Below, in pieces: positions 1 through 11,437 of a stretch of DNA of 64,000 bases. The stretch comes from Pyrenopolyporus hunteri (Eukaryota > Ascomycota > Sordariomycetes > Xylariales > Hypoxylaceae): positions 558,001 to 622,000 of the forward strand of contig CADCXC010000012.1 in the NCBI GenBank assembly GCA_902806595.1, written 5' to 3'. The stretch's first letter is position 1. Each line of letters opens with the position of its first letter. The position numbers and the translations under genes are program-made. The notes under the pieces were generated by a model. That model was given only the letters and a program-made list of their open reading frames with translations. It was not told where the DNA came from and ran no database searches.

Positions 1-1167
1 TCGAGACGCGTCCATCACCTTGTCCTCGAAGTTGTAGAACGATCCCCGTCGACCACGTAATGCCGGCTCCATATCATACGGGGTCCCGACATCAAAGACC
101 GAGTCGGCATCAAAACTCCGGGGTCTTGGCCGAGCGGGAAGAGCGCCAGAACCGTATTCCACCTCACGCGCCTCCCGCCGAGCCACCGCTTGGTACATGT
201 CAGGGTCGTCCTCTAGGTCATCATCTTCAAACCCAACAGATTTTCTCCTCGAAGCCGTCTGCGAAGGCGGCGGGGGGCGGAACACTAGCCGATTCGGCTG
301 TGTAGAAGCGGGTCGTTGGGGAGGCGGCATCCGCCGGGTATCATCATGTTCCTTACTAGTCTTCCTCGAAGATATCGAAGGCCTTCGCGTGAGTGCCTTC
401 TCTTTTGACGGTTCGTAGTCGTATGGCTGAGGAGGAGGCTGAAATCCCATAGCAGACTGCGGACGCTGAAACCGCGACGCTAAATCCCTATTGGGAGGGT
501 TGAAGTCCGAGTACGGAGGGCCGGGGATTGGTTGATGGACCAGTGCATGACCCATTGGGGGTGGAAGGGGACCGCCTAGCCATGGATGAGGACCGAATGG
601 CGGGGGAGGCAGCTGCGAAGGGTGCGGCGGCGGCGGTTGGTGAGCGTATGCCGACGTCGAGAGGGGCGGACGCTGGCCATAGTACGACTCGGGCCTGGTG
701 CGGGCGCGAGGTCTGGACGAGGCGGAAGAGATAGTCTGTTGGGGGAGAACTCCGTAGTAGGACGACTCGTCCGAGATTCGTGAGGAAGTCACAGGAGCGG
801 TCTTGCGGGAGTGAGGGGGAGGACGCTGCTGCTTGACGAGAAGAGACTTGTCCTTCTTCACTTTGGGCCTGGGATGATCCCTAGGGTCCCTAGAGTCTCT
901 AGGGTCTCTGGAGTCCTTCATTGAATCTCTCCTGGAGATTGAAGGCGGTCCGGTTGAGTCGGAGTCTGAGAAAGAGGGAGGAGAGGGAGGAGATCTCGGT
1001 TCTCGATAATTCGAATCTTTGCGTGATCTGCTAGTGTTTGGCTTTTCTTTTGAGGGACTGCTCGGCGCAGTAGAGCGAGCGTATTTGCGTTCGATTCCGG
1101 GGATGGCCCTACCGTCGTCGTCCGCTTCCTCGAGATATGCAACGGAGGGAGTCGACTTCTTCGCCAT
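1..1167 (-). CDS. Proline-rich, intrinsically disordered fungal protein, 3' end off the window
   Basis: The minus-strand frame is open for 389 codons from ATG 1167-1165 to the left edge with no stop, so only the N-terminal part is present. The start is the first ATG in a good context (G at -3, G at +4). The protein begins MAKKSTPSVAYLEEADDDGR and is almost wholly low complexity. It is Ser/Arg/Pro rich to about residue 75, then has a short repeat of the form DSRDPRDSRDPRDHPR at about residues 83-98. A Pro/Tyr/Gln-rich middle follows (runs such as HQPPPPHPSQLPPPP at about 185-205), then an acidic patch (GFEDDDLEDDPDMY). No catalytic motif, signal peptide or membrane segment is visible. The family is not recognised. 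The composition suggests a scaffold or nuclear/RNA-associated protein, but that is only inference. The coding call is strong because a compositionally coherent frame stays open for over 1.1 kb. Confidence 0.8.
   Translation of the reverse strand, partial: MAKKSTPSVAYLEEADDDGRAIPGIERKYARSTAPSSPSKEKPNTSRSRKDSNYREPRSPPSPPSFSDSDSTGPPSISRRDSMKDSRDPRDSRDPRDHPRPKVKKDKSLLVKQQRPPPHSRKTAPVTSSRISDESSYYGVLPQQTISSASSRPRARTRPESYYGQRPPLSTSAYAHQPPPPHPSQLPPPPFGPHPWLGGPLPPPMGHALVHQPIPGPPYSDFNPPNRDLASRFQRPQSAMGFQPPPQPYDYEPSKEKALTRRPSISSRKTSKEHDDTRRMPPPQRPASTQPNRLVFRPPPPSQTASRRKSVGFEDDDLEDDPDMYQAVARREAREVEYGSGALPARPRPRSFDADSVFDVGTPYDMEPALRGRRGSFYNFEDKVMDASR
876..924. repeat. Short imperfect tandem repeat inside the proline-rich gene
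   Basis: Imperfect copies of a CTAGGGTCCCTAGAGTCT-like unit on the plus strand. On the minus strand they encode the repeated Asp-Ser-Arg-Asp-Pro-Arg peptide of the partial gene. The unit length keeps the reading frame, so this looks like a coding minisatellite. Confidence 0.6.
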
Positions 1168-1663
1168 GCCGAGGGCTTGTCTGCCTGATAAGTGAATCCA
1201 GTCACCGGATCAGGGATGGCGGAGCTGTCCTGCTACCCAACGAAGTGGGTTTTCCGAGTGCGTGGCAGTTGCCTGTTACTAGCTGTACAGTGCTGATAAA
1301 GTGGACGAGTGCTTTTCTTTTTTTTTTCGAAGGGTCGGGTCAGGTCAGGAAAGGAAAAGTGGTAGTGGATGTGTATGTATGTAAGATTCAATAGGGAAAG
1401 CAGGCTGGCAGACTGGCAGGCTAGATGAATGGGACCAAGCCAGGGAGTGGGGAATCCGCGCGAACAGACGTTGCGGGCGAGACTTGTAGCGTCAGAAAGT
1501 CGGGGACGGATTCGATCAGGGTAATGTGATTGAAGGGAGGTAAGGTAGTGGGCTGTTGGTTGGAGGGGGAGAAGTCTGGTTTTCAACTGAGAGCTGCAGT
1601 TAAGAACTACAAAGTCCCGCAGTAGGCAAGGAAGAGAGAAGAGATATCGACCTGTTGTTGTTG

Positions 1664-1760
1664 ATGCTCTCTTCTGTTTCTTCCTCGTCTTCTATTTCCT
1701 TTTTTTTTCTTTTTTTTTCCCTTTCCCTCTTTTGTTTTTTCTTCTCTCTCTCTTTTTCCA
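1664..1760. repeat. Pyrimidine-rich low-complexity tract
   Basis: About 100 bases of almost pure C/T on the plus strand, including two T runs of eight or more. It lies some 500-600 bases upstream of the left-edge gene. Such tracts are frequent in fungal promoters and leaders, but here the pyrimidines are on the strand opposite to the gene, so a promoter role is uncertain. Confidence 0.5.
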
Positions 1761-2112
1761 CTTGATTATTTTCTCATTGGGCGATGAAGAAGAATCGGGG
1801 ATGCTGCATAGAGAAACGGAGAAGTGGAAGGGTGTTGCCGGGTTGATAGAGGAGACTCGCAGGTACTTAAGGGGCGAAGTACCTAGGTTATGCAGGTAGG
1901 TACATGCAACGACCGACTGACTGACTGGCCCTGGTTTCTCTCCCCCAACTCAGCTCAGTTATTGGTTGCAGGTGTATAGGCAAGCAGGTATTGTACTGTC
2001 TTATACATGCAATACAATACGTGTACGTATTATACTGTTGTACAAGTATGTACGCTAGGATCGGCAGGTGGATATCTGCAGATATATAATGTGGAGTGGG
2101 AAACAGCTGTGT

Positions 2113-2181
2113 GGTAGGTAGGTAGGTATGTATATACCTACCTAGGTATATAGGTAGGTACCCTAGGTACCTAGGTATGTA
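2113..2181. repeat. TAGGTA tetranucleotide low-complexity repeat, locally palindromic
   Basis: A run of GGTA units turns into its own reverse complement (TACCTACCTAGGTA), then continues as TAGGTACCCTAGGTACCTAGG. Because TAGG and CCTA are complementary, this can fold on itself. It is the densest of many copies of this motif in the intergenic DNA of the window. Confidence 0.8.
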
Positions 2182-3021
2182 TCCCGTATGTAGAGAGGAA
2201 GGGGAGGAAGAGGAAAAGCAAAGCCACAGACAGACAGACGACTTTGTTGGGATGTAGTGGATTAGACGGAAAGATGCCGTACAAATAGCTTACATATGTG
2301 TGTGTATATGTAAGTAGGATGGGAGGTAGCTACAGTAACGGCTGACGAGAGGAAAGCGACGGAGAACGGGAGATGAGGAAAAAGGGAATTATTGGAAGGG
2401 GAGAGACGCGGGATTGAGCGAAACCCAGGTAAGGCAAGGCAGTCCAGCAGACAGTCCAGTGAGGTTCCCAATTCTGTGGTGGCGGCAGCAGCAGCACACC
2501 ACTACCACCACTAAATAGGTACTATAGCACCACCGGTATGCGTGCTGTTGTATAAGTCGTTGTAACTCTGGGCCGTCTGGTCACTGGTCAGGTTGTTTTG
2601 TTGTAAGGTGACACCGAACACCGTGGGATCGAACAGGGAAGACCGTTGTCTCTCCTCCTAGCAGGGCAACGAGGGGTTCTCGGGCTTGCGACGTTTTTTT
2701 ATCGATACGGTAAATAGGTAGGTATTGTACCCATGCACGTAGGTAGGTACCAGGTGTCGATAGGCACGCGGGAAGGAAGAAGGGGAAGAAAAAAAAAGCT
2801 AAAAACTGGGGAAATACTTTCTCGCTCTTCTTTTGCTTTTTCTTGCCCTTCCTTCTCCGAAATCCCTCTCTCCTACTGGACGCTTCCTTCCTTGAGTGCT
2901 TGCAGAAACGCGAAAGGGAAAATTGGGGCTTGGCAGCTTATGAAAGTCACTAACCACCCCCTGTATCTTTTCGTGTTTAGAAGGAAGACGCCAGGCCGGG
3001 AAACGGAGCTTAGATCCCTGG

Positions 3022-3043
3022 TCTCTCTCTCTCTCTTTTTTTT
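3022..3043. repeat. CT dinucleotide run followed by poly-T
   Basis: About eight TC/CT units followed by nine T residues. It is a simple-sequence tract in a gene-poor stretch, with no flanking open frame of note. Confidence 0.7.
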
Positions 3044-6000
3044 TATTCCCTTATTTTTTTCAACGCCTTCCAAGCCAAAATAAACGGTACCGGTACCCAA
3101 CCGTGGGTCACGGGTCCCGCAGCAAGGCGAACAGAAGATTCCCACAATAATATTTTTTTTCTTGATTCAGGTTGTTCCCGAATAGTAATGGTCGTCCATT
3201 GACACGCAGCCTCGTCAAACCAATGGCTACCGTTCGTTCTCTCTTATAGGAAGAAATCTTTCAGGCGAGGCGGTCCTTGCCTTAAACCCTAGGAGATTCT
3301 CTCAGCTATTCCGTTTTCTCGTGAGACGTTTACAACCTGTCCAGGCACACCGTGGTGCCAAACTGCGCCAGACTGTGCTACTCCCTCTTATCAAAAGGTG
3401 CGATCGGTGGTTAGGTGGTCAATGTTGCTAGTCCGCCAGACACGTCTTGGGAAGCATAGATCTGGTTATCCCACAATGGCCCGTCCGTTGGTTGTGGCGC
3501 CCACCCTAAGGCAGACCATATAACTGGATCGCTGGGTGACGTTAGGGGGTATAAGTGGGCGGTAACAGGTGAACAGAGATCCCAGGCGCAAAAATGAATT
3601 AAAAAAAGAAGACGTCGTCCGTGCTCTTGGGAGGCGAAAAGAACAGCTGGGAACAGCGATCTACTGGCTCCTAAGACGAGATGTAATACTTGTTAATTGT
3701 TAATCTGTCTAATCGGGTGTCGAGTTTAATGCCCGATTGCATTATATCGCGCTTTTGGGTACCAATAAGGCGCCGGATAATACAAAAGTAGGAAGGTCGG
3801 CTTTTTTAAACTAGCCATCTGCGTCCGAGTTGGCTTATAACCGGTCCGTTTTGACTCTCGTCACCCGTCCGTTCGTATGTCATTCCCCTAAACGCGTAGC
3901 CTAGAAATAAAAATTCAACAGGCGGGAACGGATGGGAGTCCCTAAGACAACGAGAAGTCGAGAGAGATGACGACGACAAGAGCCCAGTCCGTGGCATCTC
4001 TGGAATGCCATTTGCTAGCAGCTAAACGGCAGAGGAGAGGTTGCAGGTAGAAACGGCACGCCAACGCACCATCTCATGCCATTTCCGAATCTGAAGGACC
4101 GAGGGGTGGTCAAGATGCTATTGGGCTGCCCCCGATCAGGGTCCGCAGATGCATGCATAAGTTTAAAGCAAGCACTGGCGAGGATCGAACTATTACCATA
4201 GTTGCATCGTACTCGCCAGCCATCGCGGGAGCCATCGTGTACCTTCTTGCGCTCTCCACCCCATTCTACGACCTAGTGCACGCGGTCTCTAGATCCCGAA
4301 TGTGCTCCCATTACGACATTGCCAGATCGAGGCAGTATTACGCCATTAAGCATAGACCCCTAGGCTCCTAGCGATGGATAGATCGCATGTAAGTTAGGTA
4401 TACGTAGGTATATATAGATATTCCGAGAACATCGACGTCAGAGGCCCTCGCCCTGGGACCCGAGCTCTCAGCGCCGAGTCCCAACTTCGTTTCGCGTTAC
4501 ACTACATTTTCACATTTTATTATTACCCAAACTCCGGGCCACTACTGTATATCCACTGCCCAAATACGTATCCAAACATAGATGCAGTAGAAGCGAGAGG
4601 ATTTAGTGCGCGTGCTCTTTGTATACACCTAGTCCCGTAAGGCGAGGGGGTCGCAGTCGAAGACGCTACTCAACGTTTCATCGGTATATCCCCATCCTAT
4701 AAGAAGACAACCTCAAGTAAATAAATGAGCGATAAGTTCGCCAATATCAACTGCCAGTCCCGAATAACGCGACGACGACGGGCAGTCTCGGGACGAAACG
4801 GCCTCTCGGAAGACTGTGCAATCAGCGCGTCGATCTTTTTCGAATCGAGGCGAAGAAGGGGGCAAGAAAAATTTCATAGTCGTTAAGTATATGCAAGTTA
4901 ATTGGTCCCAAACAAGTCCAAGAGCATTCTGGACCTCCCTCTTGCGAGCACCTCCTACCTGAGACTGCAGTCCTGCTGATACTGTGCCAGCTATGCGTGT
5001 CATTCATACAGACCAAGCCCTATTCGGTGCATATAAAGTATACGTACTACGACGATTAACCACCCACCCATAGATGCACATAAGAACTCACGTACCGTAT
5101 CGCTTCACGACGATACGGTTTCAAATGGGAGGGTGCCCGTCATAGAATAGCTTGGTCATGAATTTGTGAGCGGTTTCTATATAGGTATGTAGGTATGCGA
5201 AACCCCTCACTTTTCTCGAGAGGCGATTCGACGATCCAGAAGGATTATATTCTCTGTCATATGCCGCAGACGTATGTAGATCGTGCTATCACGATATCAC
5301 GAAGTCATCACATAGCATACTATGTACGTGTAGGTAAGTATGAGTCACTCTCCCCAGGCATGTGTCGTAAGGACCGTGGCTCGCTCGATTCGTTCCAAAA
5401 AGTCATTCCACCAGCCACGAAAGACGTAGATAGCCGATACTTACCACGAAACATTAACGCAAGTACAAGGTTCTAGATGCGGCACGACAATCTCTTTCAA
5501 TTCTATTGTCTAGGTACCCATACGGGTAGATGCATGTCCCCTTCTCTGGCCACGATTGTTGGTAACGTCGGTAATATCGGTAATAAGCCAACTACCAAAG
5601 AGGTGGACAGACGTCTAGCGCATTTATTCCGTAAACACGATGAGAATAGAAATAGCAAATGTAGTACGAGACAGGCACGTACTATGAGGATCACGTACAC
5701 AACAGTACACGTAGAGAGGTGTTTACATGTACCAAGTTGACGCTGTAAGCCAGTCGGCAATACGATAACAATTTTTTTCGGTGAGAAGCTGGCTTCATAT
5801 TCGTCGACCCAGCCGAACACAATGAGCACCAAGTACATATTTCGTACCGGCAAAGCGACCACGACACGTCCAAGCTACCAGCCCAGCCCAGTGGGGGGTT
5901 CTTGGCAATTGATAGAACGTAATTGGACTGATAGAGGTTCGTTTTCGACGAAGACAGCCATTAGGAGGCTCACCGCCGTTTAATTCAGGGTCTCCTCGCG

Positions 6001-8713
6001 TCACTACCGAGGTCACTACCAAGGTACTCATGAACCTCCAAGAGAATAACGCCACAGGAGTGCACACTTCGGACTTCTATTATAAGCCCCCAGTACGCCG
6101 CGGAAGCGTTGGCTTTCCTAACTGATGAGAGTGTGCGCGTCCTGTCCCCAAGGGAAGACCGTAAGAGTGCGGACACATGTCAATTCGCGTTATACGGTTC
6201 TCTGGTACGGCTCAGCACTAAATAACCAGCTTCGACCCTGATGCCGGTGAGACCGTATTGAACCCACGGCCAGGTACATACACCCTCAGAATTAGCTGAG
6301 ACAACTGAGATGACTTGTATCAAGCTCCTGTCGCCACTATCTCCCAGATCAGCTTATCAGCTTTCCCTCTCTGAGTTGGCACATCGGGTAGTCTCGATGT
6401 CACTCTACCTCCTCGCCTCAGCTACCACGGATCGGAAATTTCAAGATCATCTCTTTCAAAACCGTGGTTCCGCCTAGCCCTATCGGGGGAGTTTAATATA
6501 GCTGGGACTCGTACAACACCGGCAAAAGGGTGTTAGAGACGGCGACATAAGTCGATGGTCCGTCTACATATCGAAATGACTAAGCCACGGATCCCAGGTT
6601 CTCGCGACTTCAGAGCACGGAGGAATCCGGTATCCAATAGTCACACCAGGAAATGCGGTGCCGATGGGTCGGGCAGCGGACGAACGTCTTCTCCCTGTTA
6701 TGCCAATAGGGTTGGATAATCTGGATGAGACCAGCAGAGGAGACTACCGGTCAAAAATAGTCGGCGACGTCCTCTTAGGCTCCTATATCGGAAATAACAA
6801 CACAACAGACCGGTAATGTGATCCCATCGCCATCGTATAGCTCAAATGACGGGGATTAAATGAGAAGTACCAAGTGGCTTTCCAATCCCCAAATGCGAGA
6901 AGCTGATCCGGGGCTACCACTGACTTAGAGGACGTTTTCTGGATTCATCGCGTCACATCATGGGCAGAAGATTGGGACTTCGAACACGCGCCTCCATGCC
7001 TATTATGTGGCTTTGAGAAATGTTACCCCCAGAAATTAAAGCCGCAAATTAGAGGAAGGGAGGTGTCCCAACCAAGAAGCTACGCCGAGGAGTCGATCGG
7101 TAGCCTCAGCTATAGTCTCGCCTATCTCTGGCCACTCCGAGTCTTCACTTCCTAATGAATTGCCTATGCATTGCGACAATCGAATGATCCATTCGTTCGC
7201 TAATGAGGAAGCTCTCCAAAGTGGTATGCTATTCCCTGAGCGCTCAACCTAGTAGGACTTTTCTAGGCACCTGTCGAATAGTTTGTTGCCTGGCCTGTCT
7301 TCAGTTGATGAAATGGAAAGCGTCCCCGAGATTCTTCTCAAATTACACACCCTATAACACAACAGGACCTCAGAAATAACATAGGGCGGTAATCCCATGG
7401 ACGGGCATGACGACAGCTTTGCGTGATCGCATAGGCTGCATATAGGTAGGTTGCTCAGTAATGATCACGCTTGAGAAGGTGCCCGTCATCACCTATAAGC
7501 TACCATGGATGCCTTGCCATGGCATCGCTAAATAGTAGCGATATTAGGCCCCGCGCCAACGCACTATTTCGACTGCTGCCTTGCGCCGGTTAAAAGATAG
7601 ATGCCCAACGTCATCCAGATGTCGCGCCATTCGATATCTATGACACCTCATAATTAGATGGAAACTTCCGACCACGTAGGAAAGACTAGACATCGGCTCT
7701 CTCTAGAAAGCTTGCGATGTTCTCGAAGCCGAAAGTTCTCGTATAGGGAGGACTTCACTTAGGTACGGCAAAGGTTTGGGAGGGGTGGCTGATCCGCAAC
7801 ATATCGAACCCATCGTAATTGCGAGGAATGGGTTCCAGGTGTCGCGCCGAGCAAATTATCATCCCGTTGCGGGCGGTTCCTCATACATCCCTATAAGGTA
7901 GCCTATCAGAATAGTTGGTGGAAAGATGGTAGCGATGTCCATCACCGGGATGTGAATAGCGGAATCCCTGAGAGGTACTTCCATGGTCGTTCCAATTTAG
8001 CGATTAAGGAGTTCCAGAATTGTGATAACGGAGGAACAAACTTCGGTTCTCATATTAGAGAGTGTACCCGTTTACAAGTCTATGTGCCAAAATCCAAAAT
8101 TGAAACCATATATATTTGAATGTGTATATGAAGAGAAGGCAATGACAAGACAAGCAGGCAACAGGAATATTGAAAATGGCCTTGTTCGCGATTAGAGGGG
8201 CCACGTGATTATTATATTATGTGATCATCCTATGTGCCATAGGGTTGACTAGCCTCACCAGCCACCACGACCACGGCTACCACGGCAGAGCTGCACGGCC
8301 ACAGATACGATAGTGGGCCCCATCTGCCCCATCTCGCCAATCCCGCCAATTTGTCAGAATCTCACCTGTCAAAATCCAAATCGGCCAACTCAAGCTTTCA
8401 GCCCTACCAACAATCGAGATCTAAAAAGTCAATCACCATTCAAGCCGGCTTTAAGTACGGGAATCCAAATTCGCATCCCCTCCCTTGGTTATGCCACCAT
8501 CCCTATGCGATATGCATGTCAAGAATCATGATCTGCAGGGATTTACAGCTAATAACTCTGTAATTGTGGGATCTCTGATCCTCTCCACCTTCAAATAATC
8601 TTCAAAATTTAACTACGCCAAATATCAGCTCAAAGTTCTCCAGCCTCCTCTGTCTTCTCCCTCTCCCCCTTCTCCTCTTTCTTTGCGCCTTAGGCTTTCG
8701 ACGAGAGCCTTCG

Positions 8714-8721
8714 TGACGTCA
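8714..8721. promoter_or_regulatory. Full palindromic CRE-like octamer TGACGTCA
   Basis: A perfect TGACGTCA octamer, the classic site for ATF/CREB-type bZIP factors. It follows a pyrimidine-rich stretch at about 8640-8695. No supported gene begins nearby: the next called start is at 10664, almost 2 kb away. It is therefore either a chance match or part of a promoter whose transcript I cannot see. Confidence 0.25.
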
Positions 8722-10663
8722 TTGACTTAGAGAACAGAAACAGACGAGGGCCACATGGGCGAGCGTCATAAAGCCCAAAGTAATAAGCCCAATCTTCTTG
8801 GGCGTTTTCAGGGCACATCGGACTCGCAGAGACAAGTTCTTGGGCACACCAAGACTAAATTAGTCGCGTTAGCCTCGATAGGCACAAGCCCTAGTCTTAG
8901 CTTGTCAAAGGTCCGGGTCGTTGGACAAGGTATAGGCGGTATACTATCTACTCCTATCTTTAACCCCCGGTTAGGTACTTACTTACTACCAATAAGTAAG
9001 GTAAGGTAGGGTAAGGCATGTAAGTAGGTATTCCCCAGAAAGCGCTATCTCCGAACGATCCTCTTCCACAACGTCACATACAGGATCACATACAGGATCG
9101 CACAGAGGACGTGACCGCCGCTCGCTTACCCGGACCTGCCCGACGTGGTATCAGTGCAATTTCAATCGCTGGTATGGTTATGAATTTGCGAAGATGCTGC
9201 TACCCACGGTCGAGACAATACACCCCCTTCTCGGTTGATAAATCTCGTCATCTGATTACAGCTACCGGAGCAGGAATACCAAAACGCCACTTTCGTGTTG
9301 GGGTATTAGCGTTACTCCAAACCAAGAAATAGTCACCCCTCCCACGACTATCCCTTGGCACTCTTGATAGTCGAAAAGTGGTGTATGTGCTTCTGGCGGC
9401 ACCGGACGAATAGCGTATCACAAACAAACCTCTTCGACGGTCAACGGCAGCATCTATCATATCTCATGTTTGCCGTGGCTTATTACATACCTAGCTGGGC
9501 GGGTAGTCGATAGGCTCTTCTTTGCGAAGCGCTAACTTCAGCTCCCCTCGGATTACATAACTGTAACAGGGCTTGGCTTATGTTTGTGTTGTATTGTGCT
9601 GTGTTGAACCAACAACGGCAACGACAGCTCGCTCCGCAACTATTCAGCGCGGACGTCGCGTAACCCGGGCAGGCTATGGTAAACGGGGTCTGGGTTCGAG
9701 CGAAGAGTCCGTCAAGACTTCGTCAAGAGTAACATTTCCTACGTCAGGCAAAACTCGTGTTTCTTCAAAGAGCTTGTGCCGCACTCGAGCTTCATGCAAG
9801 GTACGATGCATACGTATTCGTCGATCCGGACGCGAGTCAATTCGATTAAGTCTTGGGCTATCAAATCACAAGGAGACTCATGAGCCCCGGAACGTCGCAA
9901 TCGCGAAAGGGTATGCGAATTGAATTGCGGGTGTTTCGGCTGGTATTCTGAATACAGCATTGTCAGATGCCTATCTGACGGCGCCCGAGTTGGTGGCCTC
10001 GATGTCTTGGAAACCCGGCTTATGCTCGACCATTTGTTGGTGACCCCCACCCACCCAAGCCCAGTCTTTCCAAATGAATTCACACACCATCTCTGACGCG
10101 TGATGCTCTTTGCGGAAATCAGCTTGGAAGGTTGCTCTTGTCTGAGCCTCCCACGGCTTAGCACCTCGCTTTAGCTGATTGATTTTCAACATAGCGCGTC
10201 CGCTCACGAGCTCTGCCAGGTTCCCAAGGTTGTTACCTTTCCAGTTTGGAACCCCCAAGCATGACCACCACCCTCCTCCAGCCTGTCGACTCACAAGGCA
10301 ACCTCTTAGGCCCACCGGTGACTAACATAATACTGGGACACCTTCTGCCTAGTGGTAGTATATATTACCCGGCTCCGCCGCATTTTCTACTATTTCCTTT
10401 CGTTTCACTTGCATTTCACCATTCGCCAATTTCCGGCTTGTGAGGTGGTTGGCCGGTTTCATTCTCACCTCCAGGATAATTCTTACCTGAGCCGGCCTGA
10501 GCCCGGCGACCTTCGTTAAGGTTAACTAACATAAGGCTCCTTCTCCCATTCCCTTCAAAGTCGTCGATACAAATCTCTGGTAATGATCAAGCAGCGGAAT
10601 CCGGTCTTTTTCTTCAAGTCCCCAAATCCCGGGTCTCGCTACCGATAAACAATTTACTATACC

Positions 10664-11437
10664 ATGCCTCTACTACCCACTAGCACAACCATGCGGGACC
10701 GGCCGGATCCGTCTTGGCCGTCGAGTCCCAGCCGTCTTCCCCCATCGTTGGAAGACGATATCAACTCAACTGACGACGACGAGCTCGACGCTCAGCTGTC
10801 TCACGAGAATCCTATGATGTATTTCCTTACACCACCTACTCCGAAAGAAGAGGACCTCGAATTTGATTTCGAGTTTGATGCCGGCATCGAGGACTCGAAT
10901 CGGCCCCGGGAGATCATCCGGACCGTTTCACCATCCACCCTCGACGGCCTGAGGAAATACAAACCCAGAGATAAGCTCGCTGACTGTGCTGTCCTGGATG
11001 ATGACGACGACGACGACGATGAGGAGGAATATATAAGATTCCATCCCCACGGCCATACGTCTCTCCCGTTTGGCTTCGAAAAGTTCTTCGACCAAACGAG
11101 GCCCACTTCCACTATAACCTCTCAAACTACCGAGTCCCTATTATCACCCGTCTCATTCCACGTCGGTTCGCCCCGAGGTCGTCCCGCGAAGCGCTTCGCG
11201 CCTCCGCGACGGTCGCTCCGGGGAAGGCCATCCTGCCAAACGCTTCAGCGACGGCATTCATGGCGTGAGCCGAGCCCCGACGTTTATTCAATAGAGGAGG
11301 AACCGGAGAAAGAAACGATGAGTGAGATGGGCTTAAGCCTTGAAGATTTCACGGACGACGAGAAGACGCGACCAATAGATATACCGGCTGCAAAGCCACG
11401 GAAGAGAGTACGGTTCGTGTTACCGGCTAAGGACTAA
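10664..11437 (+). CDS. Small acidic disordered protein with C-terminal RVxF-like motif
   Basis: A single-exon frame of 257 codons starting at ATG 10664, with C at -1 and A at -3. The protein is largely disordered. It has Pro/Ser-rich N-terminal residues, an acidic patch near residues 30-45, and an Asp/Glu run at about residues 111-122 (DDDDDDDDEEEY). A basic Arg-rich stretch follows at about 172-200, then a C-terminus ending KPRKRVRFVLPAKD. The KRVRF element fits the [K/R]x(0,1)VxF docking consensus for protein phosphatase 1 catalytic subunit, so a PP1-binding regulator is possible but unproven. No enzyme domain, signal peptide or membrane segment is visible. I do not recognise a named family. 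It stands alone between two gene-poor tracts. Confidence 0.75.
   Translation: MPLLPTSTTMRDRPDPSWPSSPSRLPPSLEDDINSTDDDELDAQLSHENPMMYFLTPPTPKEEDLEFDFEFDAGIEDSNRPREIIRTVSPSTLDGLRKYKPRDKLADCAVLDDDDDDDDEEEYIRFHPHGHTSLPFGFEKFFDQTRPTSTITSQTTESLLSPVSFHVGSPRGRPAKRFAPPRRSLRGRPSCQTLQRRHSWREPSPDVYSIEEEPEKETMSEMGLSLEDFTDDEKTRPIDIPAAKPRKRVRFVLPAKD

Larger units (their letters stand above)
1168..10663. other. Gene-poor tract of about 9.5 kb
   Basis: No open frame here has a recognisable family, a good start context or plausible splice partners. The part nearest position 1168 is probably the 5' leader and promoter of the left-edge gene and contains long pyrimidine runs (1664-1760, 3022-3043). Between about 6177 and 8312 no frame on either strand reaches 60 codons, which indicates long-decayed or never-coding DNA. 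TAGGTA-type repeats occur at 1880-1910, 2113-2181, 2710-2750, 4390-4420 and 8970-9035. The minus-strand frame 9971-10315 (peptide containing RATFQADFRKEHHASEMVCE) has a somewhat protein-like composition but matches nothing I recognise, so it is not called as a gene. Confidence 0.6.

Noticed and set aside
4170..4250. GGATCGAAC string resembling the reverse complement of a tRNA T-loop
   Set aside because: The flanking 5-base stems do not pair and no anticodon arm can be drawn.
9573..10315. Overlapping open frames of 114-141 codons on both strands
   Set aside because: Composition is not clearly protein-like, they overlap one another on opposite strands, and no family is recognised. Only the 9971-10315 frame has slight appeal and it is noted in the gap entry.
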